Positions 17,428 through 25,857 of a stretch of DNA of 47,338 nucleotides are shown here, piece after piece. This stretch comes from Rhodobacter sp. (lineage in GTDB: Bacteria > Pseudomonadota > Alphaproteobacteria > Rhodobacterales > Rhodobacteraceae). Below the pieces are notes generated by a model, which had not been told where the DNA came from, made no database searches, and saw nothing but the letters and a program-made list of their open reading frames with translations. Position numbers and translations under genes: made by a program. How positions within the stretch are numbered: the first letter of the stretch is position 1; each line of letters starts with the position of its first letter. Location: assembly GCA_020251025.1 (NCBI GenBank), contig JADCDI010000090.1, forward strand, positions 1-47,338, written 5' to 3'.

Positions 17428-18500
17428 TGGAATTCAATGCGTTCGAACGCTGGTTCGCAAAGGCGCAGTTCGGCTTTGAGGCCCGTACGAAATTCTACCA
17501 GGAGCTTTCCGCCCTGCTGCGGTCCGGTATGTCCAAGCCGGATGCCGTCAGCCTGTTGCAGGTTGTTGCAAGCGATGAGGGCAGGAAGAAGAAGGACGCG
17601 ATGTCGATCGTCCTCTCGTCCATACTGCGCGACATGCGCAATGGTAAATCCTTTGGGGAAGCGGTCCGCAGATGGGTGCCGTCTGATGACCGGATGGTCC
17701 TCGAGGCTACAGAAAACTCGGATGATTTTCCCGGTCAGCTGGAAGAGTATTGCCGAACCCTCAAGCAGAAGCGCAAGATCGTAGGCACCATTGTCGGCGG
17801 CCTGTCCTATCCGGTTTTTCTTGTTCTGATGGTCACGGGCCTGCTGATTTATTTCGGGCTTTACATCGTTCCGGATATCGGAAAACTTCTGCCGCCTGAA
17901 AAGTGGACCGGGGCGGCCAGGTTCCTTGCTTTTCTGGGTGATTTCGCCACGAATTACGCCGTTCCGACGATCATTTCCGTCACCGTTGTTCTGACCATCG
18001 TGATGATTACCTTGCCGCGCTGGACAGGGCGCGTGCGGCGTTTTTTTGACTATCTTCCCATATATGCGCTTTACCGCGTCTATACCGGGATCTCTTTCAT
18101 TCTGGCCATCTCAAGTCTGATGCGCGGCGGCATGGCACCGATCAATGCTGTCGAACGGATTCTGCCTTTGGCAACGCCCTATGTGAAGGAAAAGCTGTTT
18201 GCCATCCGCCGTGGCATGCTGAACGGACAGGACTTTGGTGAAGCGCTGCACAGCAACGGGCGAACCTGGCCCGACTATAACATGAATCTTTCCGTCAAGA
18301 TTTTTGCGCGCACCCAGGACCTGTCGCGTCAGCTTGCCCGGCTTGCGCAGGACTGGCTTAACCTGAACCAGGAAAAGATCGAACAGCGCATGGCGACGGC
18401 GCGAAACGTGTCACTGGTTCTTGTGTTTCTCGTCATCATCGCCATCGTCGCCGGCATGTATTCGGTTCAGGGACAGATCAGTGAAGCCGTCCAGCGATGA
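17427..18500 (+). CDS. pilR: PilR (GspF-family) inner-membrane platform protein
   Basis: Integral membrane platform on which the PilQ ATPase acts (357 residues). Two GspF repeats are seen: FYQELSALLRSGMSKPDAVS (about 24-43) and the second, GISFILAISSLMRGGMAPIN. Membrane segments are SYPVFLVLMVTGLLIYFGLY, VPTIISVTVVLTIVMITL and VSLVLVFLVIIAIVAGMYSV. Length and repeat layout match PilR/BfpE. Start TGATG overlaps the pilQ stop, and its own stop overlaps the next gene (ATGA), so it is a tight operon member. Confidence 0.92.
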   Translation: MEFNAFERWFAKAQFGFEARTKFYQELSALLRSGMSKPDAVSLLQVVASDEGRKKKDAMSIVLSSILRDMRNGKSFGEAVRRWVPSDDRMVLEATENSDDFPGQLEEYCRTLKQKRKIVGTIVGGLSYPVFLVLMVTGLLIYFGLYIVPDIGKLLPPEKWTGAARFLAFLGDFATNYAVPTIISVTVVLTIVMITLPRWTGRVRRFFDYLPIYALYRVYTGISFILAISSLMRGGMAPINAVERILPLATPYVKEKLFAIRRGMLNGQDFGEALHSNGRTWPDYNMNLSVKIFARTQDLSRQLARLAQDWLNLNQEKIEQRMATARNVSLVLVFLVIIAIVAGMYSVQGQISEAVQR

Positions 18501-19339
18501 GCAGCATACCGCCGTCAGTCTGGCTGTTCTGCGCCTGTGCGGTTTTTGCCCTGGTGGCACGCATCAGTGTGGAAGGCCTGGAAAGCGGCAACGCTGCCCT
18601 TGATCGCCTTCCGTTTGTCAGTCTGGTTTTGGTGTCTTGCCTTGCATCGGCGGCTGCCCTTTACTTCGGCAGGTCTGATGAGCAGCAAGTTGGGCCGCAG
18701 ATGGTCCACGCCTTCCTGGTCGGTCAGCTTGCCATGGCAGGATGGATTGACCGTCAGACGACCTGGGTTCCCGACAGCGTTCTGCTGATGGTCCTTACGG
18801 TTTCCTCGGCCTTTGTGTTCACGCATGGCACTGAGCCGATCACTGTGCTGCGCCTTTTCGAGGGCCTCGGCGGACAGGGTGTGGCTGACTTTCTGCGTCA
18901 GCGTCCCACCATATTGCTGATTGTGCTGAGTCTTGCCGCCGGGTTCGCCATCTGGCTGGTTTTGCTGCTGCTTTGGGGCCTGCAGACAGCAATACGAAAG
19001 GAGCTGCTCACCCCGCCCGATATGGTGGCCCTTGGCCTGCCGATCTATCTGCTGGGGATCGCGCCGGAAACCGGCCTTGTCTATCTGGCGGCCGTCTGTC
19101 TGGCCCTGACAGCGCAAAGAAGCGATTTTGTCCGTTCTGTTTTCAGCAATCCGGAAGCCGTGAAGGAAGGAAAGGAGCATCTGGGCCTTGATGCGAACAG
19201 CCCCGCCATTGCAGTGTTGTCGCTGATGTTTTCAATTCTGGCAGTTGTCATCGTGGCCCTGGTGCCGTTGCAAGCTGCACTCGGAAAGTTCTTCAGTTGC
19301 ACAGACCCCGGATTCGCGGGGTCTTTCATCTGTCCTTAA
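18497..19339 (+). CDS. pilU: divergent A24 prepilin peptidase-like protein (PilU)
   Basis: A 280-residue protein with seven or eight hydrophobic segments. Two membrane-proximal Asp residues stand where type IV prepilin peptidases have theirs: Asp85 in GWIDRQTTWVPD (family: D-x-R-T-x-x-I-P-N) and Asp175 in LLTPPDMVALG (family: G-x-G-D-x-K). In the second motif both Gly and the Lys are lost, so the enzyme is divergent. The position after pilR matches pilU of R64. It could be active as the PilS/PilV leader peptidase, or be a degenerate homologue with the housekeeping PilD/CpaA doing the work. It overlaps pilR by four bases, and its last codons contain a terminator-like hairpin. Confidence 0.7.
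   Translation: MSSIPPSVWLFCACAVFALVARISVEGLESGNAALDRLPFVSLVLVSCLASAAALYFGRSDEQQVGPQMVHAFLVGQLAMAGWIDRQTTWVPDSVLLMVLTVSSAFVFTHGTEPITVLRLFEGLGGQGVADFLRQRPTILLIVLSLAAGFAIWLVLLLLWGLQTAIRKELLTPPDMVALGLPIYLLGIAPETGLVYLAAVCLALTAQRSDFVRSVFSNPEAVKEGKEHLGLDANSPAIAVLSLMFSILAVVIVALVPLQAALGKFFSCTDPGFAGSFICP
19303..19324 (+). terminator. terminator-like hairpin inside the 3' end of pilU
   Basis: AGACCCCG and CGGGGTCT form an 8-bp perfect stem with a 6-base loop, followed by TTC. It overlaps the last codons of pilU and likely ends the pilus operon. Confidence 0.5.
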
Positions 19340-19421
19340 TGGTATGGCACTACGCGTGGGTTTACGGGGTCGGTTCTCTTCATCATTTGTCGGGGTTCAG
19401 ACGAAAGAATAAGGTGCTGTC

Positions 19422-20099
19422 ATGGACCAGCCGAATTTGCCTGCGGCAGAAGACCTTAAGATCGTTCTTGTTACGGACAACAGGCTTCTTGGTGCCCTTC
19501 TGTCCGGTCAATTCCGGAAGGACAGCGGCCTTTCAATTCAGATCACTGCGCCCGGCTTGATGGATGAGCGTGGTCTTGAGAAAATCGAACGTGGAACGGC
19601 GCTTCTTCTTGACCCGAACGCGTTCAATCGTCTTTACCGCAGGCTTTCCGATATCGCTGCGCGTAACGCCGTCATAGTGATTGCAGAACAGATCACCCTT
19701 GTCCTTGTCCGGAAAGTTCTGGAGATCGGCGGGCGCGGGATCATCCCGACCGACTTTGACGCGGACCTGTTCAGAATGGCCCTTTTCATGGCCCTGCGGG
19801 GGGAGACGTTCTTTCCAAGTTCCGCCTGGCTTCCGACGCTTCGGATCTGTGCCGACTGTGAACCGATCAGTGCCCCGGGCACCGGGGACAGACCCTTGAT
19901 CACGTGGCGGGAGCGGGAGATTCTGAATCAGCTCTTTCAGGGCATCGGCAACAAGCTTATTGCCTATAACCTTGGCATCACCGAAGCGACCGTCAAGATG
20001 CATATGTCAAACCTGTCGCGCAAACTGGAAGCGCAGAACAGGACGCAGCTTCTTGTCAATGCAATGAAGCGCGGTTTCGTTCCGCCCCTGGTCCAGTGA
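19422..20099 (+). CDS. LuxR/NarL-family response regulator, right flank of pilus locus
   Basis: A 225-residue regulator. The receiver (about 12-130) has Asp19 at strand 1 (VTDN) and Asp64 at the phospho-acceptor place (LLLDPNAF), but the conserved Lys is replaced by Thr110 (GIIPTDF). The LuxR helix-turn-helix spans about 160-222 (TWREREILNQLFQGIGNKLI then TEATVKMHMSNLSRKLEAQN). The C-terminus resembles that of the regulator at 3519-4220 (NRTxxLVxAxKxGxxP), pointing to related genes at both ends of the pilus cluster. ATG 19422 has AAGG seven bases upstream. It lies 82 bases after pilU and may have its own promoter. Confidence 0.83.
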   Translation: MDQPNLPAAEDLKIVLVTDNRLLGALLSGQFRKDSGLSIQITAPGLMDERGLEKIERGTALLLDPNAFNRLYRRLSDIAARNAVIVIAEQITLVLVRKVLEIGGRGIIPTDFDADLFRMALFMALRGETFFPSSAWLPTLRICADCEPISAPGTGDRPLITWREREILNQLFQGIGNKLIAYNLGITEATVKMHMSNLSRKLEAQNRTQLLVNAMKRGFVPPLVQ

Positions 20100-20436
20100 A
20101 GGCTTTGTGGCGGCACAGAACGGTTCTGCCAGGGGTTGCAGCGCTGAAGGGCCACGACCATTTTCGGTAAGAGTTTTTTCTTGAGTGGCTGAAAGAACAG
20201 TCATATCATTCCCGTGAGTTGGCAGTACGGACTGCGCTTTTCCTTGGGTGAATGCTCTGCACGGCTGTTGTTGCGGCTTTGTTGTGAGCCTGTGGTGATG
20301 GGGCGTCTTCCATAGTGTCAAACGCTTTGGCAGGAACTGAATCGTCTCGACCTTGTGTCTTGGGCTGGCCGGGCCGCTGGCCTTTCCAGGATTGCATCCC
20401 GTCCCCGGTGCGGCATCCCCATGCGGTGACCCGCTG
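20100..20436. other. intergenic stretch
   Basis: About 340 bases with no credible gene, repeat or clear promoter. It separates the LuxR-type gene from a small membrane-protein gene. Confidence 0.35.
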
Positions 20437-20766
20437 ATGCAAAGCAGTTTTGGGTTGGCGCGCGGCGTGCTCAGGATGTTCACGGTCATGGGCTGGCTCA
20501 TGATCGTTGGGGCCATAGCGGCGATGGTGCTGACATGGGATAACAACGACGTCGCCGTTCTTTCGATGGCACTGGTTCTTTTGGTCTATGGTGTTGTAAT
20601 GACATTTGTTTCTGAAATGGCGACGGCTCAGTTACGGACAGCAGAGAACACCGCCATGCTTGTCGCCGATATGCAGTCCCTGATGGAAAAGATCGGAACG
20701 CAACCAAACATCCCGATGGAAAGCCTTGGCGACTTCCAAGAGAGGGCGGGCCGCGCCCGGGAGTAA
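20437..20766 (+). CDS. small two-helix membrane protein of unknown function
   Basis: A 109-residue protein from ATG 20437 with two membrane segments (MFTVMGWLMIVGAIAAMVLT and VLSMALVLLVYGVVMTFVSE), followed by a helical tail (ATAQLRTAENTAMLVADMQS). I do not recognise a family. An in-frame ATG at 20353 would add a Pro-rich extension and looks less likely; the ribosome-binding site is weak. It ends 24 bases from the convergent Lrp gene. It could belong with the pilus locus by position only. Confidence 0.6.
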   Translation: MQSSFGLARGVLRMFTVMGWLMIVGAIAAMVLTWDNNDVAVLSMALVLLVYGVVMTFVSEMATAQLRTAENTAMLVADMQSLMEKIGTQPNIPMESLGDFQERAGRARE

Positions 20767-20790
20767 AGGCGGCCGGTCCGGATTTTCGGT

Positions 20791-21327
20791 TCAACGGTCT
20801 GAGGTGTTGATCGGAAAGGCGGTTGTTGTCTTGATTGTTTCCATCGTGAATTTCGAGGTGACTGATTTCAGGCCAATCTCTGACGTGAGATGCTTGTAGA
20901 AGGCATCGTAGCGGCCCATGTCCTCGACAACAACGCGAAGCAGGTAATCCACCTCTCCTGCCATGCGAAAGACGTCGACCACCTCGGGAAGCGAAGACAC
21001 GACCTCTGCAAAGCGGTCGCGCCAGGCCGGACTGTGGTCCATCGCGGCCACTTCGACAAAGACCATCAGACCAAGGCCGATCTTTGAAGGGTCCACAAGC
21101 GCGACCCGGCCCAGAATGACGCCGGTCTGTTCCAGCTTCTGGACCCGCTTCCAGCACGGGGTCTGCGAAAGCCCCACGCGTTCGGCCAGCTGCGCGATGG
21201 GGATCGTGGCGTTGCGCTGCAGTTCGAACAGGATCTTGCGGTCGATGCGGTCCAGACTCTCTGCGCTGCGCGGCGTCTGCCTGCTGTCCGGAATGACGGG
21301 GTTCATGATCTGCGGGGACCGGGTCAT
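20791..21327 (-). CDS. Lrp/AsnC-family transcriptional regulator
   Basis: A 178-residue regulator: AsnC-type helix-turn-helix at about 25-75 (LDRIDRKILFELQRNATIPI, LAERVGLSQTPCWKRVQKLE), then the RAM ligand-binding domain (about 85-165: GLGLMVFVEV, VVDVFRMAGEVDYLLRVVVE). It begins 9 bases after cysA, with GAGG before ATG 21327, and is the last gene of the sulfate operon. Lrp/AsnC proteins often sense amino acids; control by cysteine or a sulfur metabolite is an inference from its place. Confidence 0.88.
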   Translation of the reverse strand: MTRSPQIMNPVIPDSRQTPRSAESLDRIDRKILFELQRNATIPIAQLAERVGLSQTPCWKRVQKLEQTGVILGRVALVDPSKIGLGLMVFVEVAAMDHSPAWRDRFAEVVSSLPEVVDVFRMAGEVDYLLRVVVEDMGRYDAFYKHLTSEIGLKSVTSKFTMETIKTTTAFPINTSDR

Positions 21328-21336
21328 CGGGCGGCC

Positions 21337-22056
21337 TCAGACAGTCAGGAAATCGCGGACGAAGTCGGACTTGGGCCGCGCGCGGATGTCGGTTGGCCTG
21401 CCGGTCTGTTCAATACGGCCCATCGACATCACCACGACCAGATCGGCCAGTTCCATCGCCTCTTCCTGATCATGGGTGACGAAGACTGTTGTCAGGCCGG
21501 TGGTATCATGAATCTCGCGCAGCCCCTGACGCAGCTCCTTTCGCACCCGGGCATCCAGCGCGCCGAAGGGTTCGTCCAGCAGCAGCATGCGCGGTTCAAT
21601 CGCCAGGGCCCGCGCCAGGGCCACACGCTGGCGCTGGCCGCCGGACAGTTGGCTGGGGTAACGATCACCGATGTCGGGCAGCTGGATCAACTCCAGAAGT
21701 TTTGTCACACGCCGGGCGATCTCGGCACCGCTGGGCCTTGTCTTGCGCGGTCGCGCCCGCAGGCCGTAGGCGATGTTTTCGAACACCGTCATGTGCCGGA
21801 ACAGGGCATAGGACTGGAACACAAAGCCCGCCCGTCGTTCCTGCACCGTCAGGCCGGTGGCATCCGTTCCATCAAAGAACACGCGCCCTGATGTTGGAAA
21901 TTCAAGCCCGCCCAGGATACGCAGCAGCGTGGTCTTCCCCGAACCCGACGGACCCAGCAGCGCAACAAGAGCGCCCGAGGGGATTGCCAGACTGACAGGA
22001 TGCAGCGCAGCCGTTGTTCCGAATTCCTTGGATATCTCGTCGATCTTGATATGCAT
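21337..22056 (-). CDS. cysA: CysA sulfate/thiosulfate ABC transporter ATPase, short form
   Basis: Nucleotide-binding subunit of the sulfate importer (239 residues). Walker A is [12 protein letters not shown], the Q-loop FVFQSYALF, the signature [15 protein letters not shown], Walker [13 protein letters not shown] and the switch His [10 protein letters not shown]. It ends soon after [20 protein letters not shown], so the regulatory C-terminal domain of the about 350-residue CysA proteins (E. coli CysA 365) is missing. ATG 22056 is used; frames upstream lie inside cysW. It is fourth in the leftward operon, 10 bases after cysW. Confidence 0.92.
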   Translation of the reverse strand: MHIKIDEISKEFGTTAALHPVSLAIPSGALVALLGPSGSGKTTLLRILGGLEFPTSGRVFFDGTDATGLTVQERRAGFVFQSYALFRHMTVFENIAYGLRARPRKTRPSGAEIARRVTKLLELIQLPDIGDRYPSQLSGGQRQRVALARALAIEPRMLLLDEPFGALDARVRKELRQGLREIHDTTGLTTVFVTHDQEEAMELADLVVVMSMGRIEQTGRPTDIRARPKSDFVRDFLTV

Positions 22057-22066
22057 CTTCAGTCCC

Positions 22067-22939
22067 TCAAGGCCGGTGATTGGCGGCACGCTGGTCGGCA
22101 TAACGCCATTCCAGCACCGTCTTAAGCAGCAGCGTGACAAGCGCCAGCAGCGCCAGCACTGCCGCCATGGAAAAAGCGGCAACAGACAGATATTCGTTAT
22201 ACAGCATCTCGATGGTGATCGGCATCGTCGCTGTCTGACCCCGGATCTTGCCCGAAACCACGGCAACCGCCCCGAATTCCCCCATCGCCCGCGCGTTGCA
22301 CAACAAGACACCATAGAGCAAGGCCCAGCGGATGTTGGGAAGCGTCACCGTAAAGAACACGCGCCAGCCGCCTGCGCCCAGGGTCAGCGCGGCCTCTTCC
22401 CCGGCCCGTCCCTGTTCGATCATCACAGGGATCAATTCACGCGCGACAAAGGGAAAGGTCACGAACATGGTGGCAAGAACGATGCCCGGCAAGGCAAAGA
22501 TGATCGGATACCCCTGCGCCACAAGCCAGCCCCCGATCAGGCTGTTTGCGCCAAACAGCAGCACCAGGCACAATCCGGCCACAACCGGCGAAACCGAAAA
22601 GGGCAGATCGATCAGTGTGATCAGAAAGGCTTTTCCGCGGAAGTCGAACTTTGTGATTGCCCAGGCGGCGGCTATTCCGAAAGCGGCGTTCAGCGGCATG
22701 GCAATGCCCGCCACCAGGATGGTCAGCCAGATTGCCGACCTGGCATCGGCATTTCCCAGCGAAGCTGCCGCAGCACTGGCCCCGTCTGCCAGTGCCTGGG
22801 CAAAAACGGCCACAAGGGGCGCAATCACCAGCAGGCCCAGCCCCGCCACCGCAATGCCTGTCAGAAACCATCTGACCAGGGGCGGTTCTTCCGTTGTGGC
22901 CCTGAAGCGGGGCCGCAGGCTTGATGGGGTGTCAGACAA
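22067..22939 (-). CDS. cysW: CysW sulfate ABC transporter permease
   Basis: Inner-membrane permease of 290 residues with six membrane segments and the EAA loop ([21 protein letters not shown]). [20 protein letters not shown] and [16 protein letters not shown] are typical CysW signatures. The start is TTG 22939, backed by GGAGG seven bases upstream; no ATG exists in the N-terminal segment. It overlaps the end of cysT by 8 bases, implying coupled translation. Confidence 0.93.
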   Translation of the reverse strand: MSDTPSSLRPRFRATTEEPPLVRWFLTGIAVAGLGLLVIAPLVAVFAQALADGASAAAASLGNADARSAIWLTILVAGIAMPLNAAFGIAAAWAITKFDFRGKAFLITLIDLPFSVSPVVAGLCLVLLFGANSLIGGWLVAQGYPIIFALPGIVLATMFVTFPFVARELIPVMIEQGRAGEEAALTLGAGGWRVFFTVTLPNIRWALLYGVLLCNARAMGEFGAVAVVSGKIRGQTATMPITIEMLYNEYLSVAAFSMAAVLALLALVTLLLKTVLEWRYADQRAANHRP

Positions 22940-23792
22940 AGCCGATCCTCCGCCGTGACCAGATCTGAACCAGATTGATCGCCAGAAGCATGGCGAAGGA
23001 AATCACCAGCATGGCAATCCCGATGGCGGCCGCCCCATCGTAATCGAATTCCTCCAGCCGGATCACGATCAGCAGCGGGGCAATCTCGGTCAGCAGCGGG
23101 ATATTGCCTGCAATGAAGATCACCGATCCGTATTCGCCAACAGACCGCGCCAGCGCCAAGGCAAATCCGGTCAGCGCCGCCGGCATCAGCATGGGCAGGA
23201 TCACGCGGCGCAGCGTATAAAGCCGGTCCGCCCCCAGTGTCGCCGATGCCTCCTCGGCCTCGCGCTCGATCTCTTCGATCACAGGTTGTACGGTGCGGGT
23301 GACGAAGGGCAGTCCCACGAAGATCAGCGCGATCAGAATCCCAAGTTGCGTATAGGCGATCTGCACGCCGAACTCCCTGGCAAAAGATCCAAACACCCCG
23401 TTGGGTGCATAAAGGGCAGTCAGCGCAATGCCCGCCACCGCCGTCGGCAGCGCAAAAGGCAGATCGACTGCCGCGTTCAGCAGGCTGCGCCCGGGAAAGC
23501 GGTAGCGCACCAGCACCCAGGCCAGAAGCACACCGAAGACCAGGTTGAACAGGGCGGCAAGCAGCGACAGGCGGAACGAAAGCGACAGCGCGGCCCAGGT
23601 CCGTTCTGTATTCACCACCCGCCAGACCTCGCCCGGTCCAAAGGCGGCCCCCTTCAACAGCAGGGCCGCGATGGGCAGGATCACGACCAGCGACAGCATG
23701 GTCATGGTGATCCCCATGCTCAGACCGAAGCCTGGCATGGGGGACGGCTGGATCAACCTGCGTGCGGTCACGGCGCCGTCACTTCGCGACAT
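22932..23792 (-). CDS. cysT: CysT (CysU) sulfate ABC transporter permease
   Basis: Partner permease of 286 residues from ATG 23792 ([18 protein letters not shown]). Six membrane segments are seen. Signatures are [20 protein letters not shown] and the EAA loop [20 protein letters not shown], then [16 protein letters not shown], characteristic of CysT. Its start lies 14 bases inside the 3' end of cysP. A longer reading from 23924 would be out of keeping with the family. Confidence 0.93.
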   Translation of the reverse strand: MSRSDGAVTARRLIQPSPMPGFGLSMGITMTMLSLVVILPIAALLLKGAAFGPGEVWRVVNTERTWAALSLSFRLSLLAALFNLVFGVLLAWVLVRYRFPGRSLLNAAVDLPFALPTAVAGIALTALYAPNGVFGSFAREFGVQIAYTQLGILIALIFVGLPFVTRTVQPVIEEIEREAEEASATLGADRLYTLRRVILPMLMPAALTGFALALARSVGEYGSVIFIAGNIPLLTEIAPLLIVIRLEEFDYDGAAAIGIAMLVISFAMLLAINLVQIWSRRRIGFV

Positions 23793-24858
23793 AGATCTGG
23801 TCAAAGATGCCGCCATCGCCGAAATGTTCCGGCTGCACCTTGCCCCAGCCGCCGAAGGCATCGATGCCCACAAGATCAAGCTTCGGGAACCGCGCCACAT
23901 CCTCGGGGTTTGCCGCCGAGGCATCCCAGGCCCGGTAAAAGTTCCTGAAGGCCAGGGCCTGCCCCTTGGGACTGTAAAGGAAGTTCAGATAGGCCGTGGC
24001 CAGCGCCCGCTGTTCTTCGGTTTTCAGGTTGGATTCCACAATCGCCACCGGCGGTTCGGCCAGGATCGACAGGCTTGGCACGACGATGTCGAACTGATCC
24101 TCGCCCAACTCCTTCAAAGCCAGGAAAGCCTCGTTTTCCCAGGCCAGCAGCACATCGCCGATTCCGCGCTGGGCAAAGGTTGTTGTCGATCCGCGTGCGC
24201 CGCTGTCCAGCACCGGCACATTCCTGTAAAGCTTGCCGACGAACTCTTTCGGGTCCTGGCCGTTCTTTTCGGCCCAGGCCCAGGCGGCCAGATAGTTCCA
24301 CCGCGCCCCGCCTGAGGTCCTCGGGTTCGGCGTGATCACCTGAACGCCATCTGCCACCAGATCGCCCCAGTCCTTCAGGCCCCTGGGATTGCCCTCGCGC
24401 ACCAGAAACACGATGGTCGAGGTATAGGGCGAAGAGTTGTGCGGCAGTTTCGACTGCCAGTCTGCGGGAAGCTTTCCGGCCTCGGCGATCTTGTTGATGT
24501 CCGATGCCAGCGCCAGTGTCACGACCTGCGCCTCCAGGCCATCGATCACGGCGCGGGCCTGGCTGCCCGACCCGCCGTGGCTGGTTTCGATTTTCGGCAC
24601 CGCGTTGCCCTGGGCGACCCATTCCTCGATGAAGGCCTCGTTCACCTCGCGGTACAATTCGCGCGTCGGATCATAGCTGACGTTCAGCAGAGTGGTCTGT
24701 GCCAGGGCGGGGGCGATGCTTGCCACACCTGCAAGAACGGACAGACCGGCCGCAGCGGCCAAGGCCCGCAGCCGCGATGCCCGGCGGGAAGGCCCCGTCG
24801 CGTCCTGCCCCGTCACGGTGGTCCGGGCCGGGTTGAAGGCAAAGATCGCATAGGTCAT
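23779..24858 (-). CDS. cysP: periplasmic sulfate-binding protein (CysP/Sbp)
   Basis: Solute-binding protein delivering sulfate to CysTWA (359 residues). The signal peptide is long and internal: [20 protein letters not shown] followed by LAQ, starting near residue 31, so translation may begin later than ATG 24858. The mature protein opens [20 protein letters not shown], the sulfate-binding family signature. [20 protein letters not shown] and [20 protein letters not shown] are ligand-cleft motifs. It is the first gene of the leftward operon, with GGAG before the start. Confidence 0.93.
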   Translation of the reverse strand: MTYAIFAFNPARTTVTGQDATGPSRRASRLRALAAAAGLSVLAGVASIAPALAQTTLLNVSYDPTRELYREVNEAFIEEWVAQGNAVPKIETSHGGSGSQARAVIDGLEAQVVTLALASDINKIAEAGKLPADWQSKLPHNSSPYTSTIVFLVREGNPRGLKDWGDLVADGVQVITPNPRTSGGARWNYLAAWAWAEKNGQDPKEFVGKLYRNVPVLDSGARGSTTTFAQRGIGDVLLAWENEAFLALKELGEDQFDIVVPSLSILAEPPVAIVESNLKTEEQRALATAYLNFLYSPKGQALAFRNFYRAWDASAANPEDVARFPKLDLVGIDAFGGWGKVQPEHFGDGGIFDQIYVAK

Positions 24859-25188
24859 GTGACGCTCCTTTTCCGAAACTCTCTGCGGGCCGTCTGCCCG
24901 GGCGACCGGCCTCTTGCGGCCGGACCGTCACCCCGACGTTCCCTTGTGTCGTAAATATCGACCAAGTTTGTCGTGTTTCGCAAGAAAGAATCACGCACCT
25001 TTTTTGCGGGTGAAAGAGAATGCTGTTCCCTTCGGGCAGGCAATCCGATGCTTGCGACACATTTCCGGCAGAAAGGGCAGCGCAATCGGCGCCGTAGCTT
25101 TTGGGCCTGTTCCGGTCCGGCCCATGGGCGACGGAGCCAGACCACGGCATTTCCAGAGGGCGCTGCCGTTCTTCGCTGCAGGAAAAAC
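24859..25188 (-). promoter_or_regulatory. cys operon promoter/leader region
   Basis: About 330 bases upstream of cysP with no gene. Nearest the gene is a perfect hairpin (CCGGCC-TCTTGC-GGCCGG, 24906-24923). Further up is an interrupted palindrome GTCG-N7-CGAC with an A/T centre (24948-24962), a shape acceptable to an Lrp/AsnC regulator. I do not recognise a riboswitch class here. Confidence 0.45.
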
Positions 25189-25236
25189 TGGAGGCGGGTA
25201 CCGGAATCGAACCGGTCTTCACGGATTTGCAATCCG
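25189..25236 (-). other. 3' half of a tRNA-Cys(GCA) gene, candidate attachment-site remnant
   Basis: Read leftward, the segment gives the anticodon arm (CGGATTGCAAATCCG, anticodon GCA), variable loop, a perfect T arm (ACCGG-TTCGATT-CCGGT), the acceptor 3' strand ACCCGCC, discriminator T (usual in tRNA-Cys) and CCA. The 5' half is absent: the bases before it are A/T-rich with no D arm and no GGCGGGT acceptor strand. Breakage at the anticodon arm with identity running to CCA is how islands using tRNA genes leave a partial copy. It marks the step from the cys operon to IS debris and accessory genes. Confidence 0.75.
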
Positions 25237-25319
25237 GATTTTTGTTTATTTTAATCAATATGTTAAGGTGAAATTTCGGGCGGGACGAAGGGGGAACGTC
25301 TCGGGAATCACGGAAGCGT

Positions 25320-25566
25320 GCTTTATCAGTTGGTGTGATAGGTGCCGTCGGCTGGTCACCGTACCGATCACTTCGCCTTCGGCGAACTGGTCCGGCACGT
25401 CCGGCATCACGGGAGTGTAACCATCGCTGTTGGGGATGAATTCCACCACCCGGATGTCTGAAGTGGCAGTGTCCATAGCCACACGGACCTTGCGCCATTG
25501 ACGACAGCGCTGCAGCCCATGCTTTCGGGCCTCCCATTCGCCATCCCGAGGAACTTGAGGCCCCTC
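25320..25566 (-). pseudogene. IS5-family transposase fragment, frameshifted
   Basis: The leftward translation DGEWEARKHG...WRKVRVAMDTATSDIRVVEF then GEVIGTVTS follows the IS5/IS903-type transposase core (GEWNARKHG, WRKVHLAMDTATSDIRAVEF, IGTVTADGAYDTR). A frameshift after GTVT moves the match (ADGTYHTN) to another frame, which then stops. Both ends of the gene are missing. A dead remnant next to the tRNA scar. Confidence 0.7.
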
Positions 25567-25652
25567 ACAAGTCTCGCGCGAACGATGCTGTCCCGTGGAA
25601 TGGTGTAGCTGGCGCTGATCGTCACCGTGATGTTCGGCGCGGGCCTGCTTGA

Positions 25653-25857
25653 TCAGGATGTTAGGGCGGGCAGGCTGATGACGGCATCTTCGCCCATCGG
25701 CGCGATGGTTTCCAGCGTCATGTATCGTGCGCGCTGGACGGCCCATTCATCGTTTTGTTCCAGCAGCAAAGCGCCTACCAGCCGCACGATGGCCTCATCG
25801 TTCGGAAAGATGCCGACGACGTCGGTGCGGCGCTTGATCTCGCCGTTCAGGGACTTT
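25653..25857 (-). pseudogene. IS256-family transposase C-terminal fragment
   Basis: The leftward frame reads LNGEIKRRTDVVGIFPNDEA then IVRLVGALLLEQNDEWAVQR and ISLPALTS before a stop. This is the conserved C-terminus of IS256 (mutator) transposases (normally NPIERLNGEIKRRT). Upstream of SLNGE the sequence no longer matches the family and has no start, so only the last 67 codons remain. Confidence 0.75.

Noticed and set aside
24859-24960. Riboswitch (SAM or similar) before cysP
   Set aside because: Only a simple perfect hairpin is visible; I cannot match the conserved cores of known SAM classes.
25242-25266. CtrA-type box TTAA...TTAA near the tRNA fragment
   Set aside because: The spacing is eight bases instead of seven, and the site lies in A/T-rich debris with no gene starting after it.
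25189-25290. Complete tRNA-Cys gene
   Set aside because: The acceptor 5' strand and D arm are missing; the upstream sequence is A/T-rich and unstructured.
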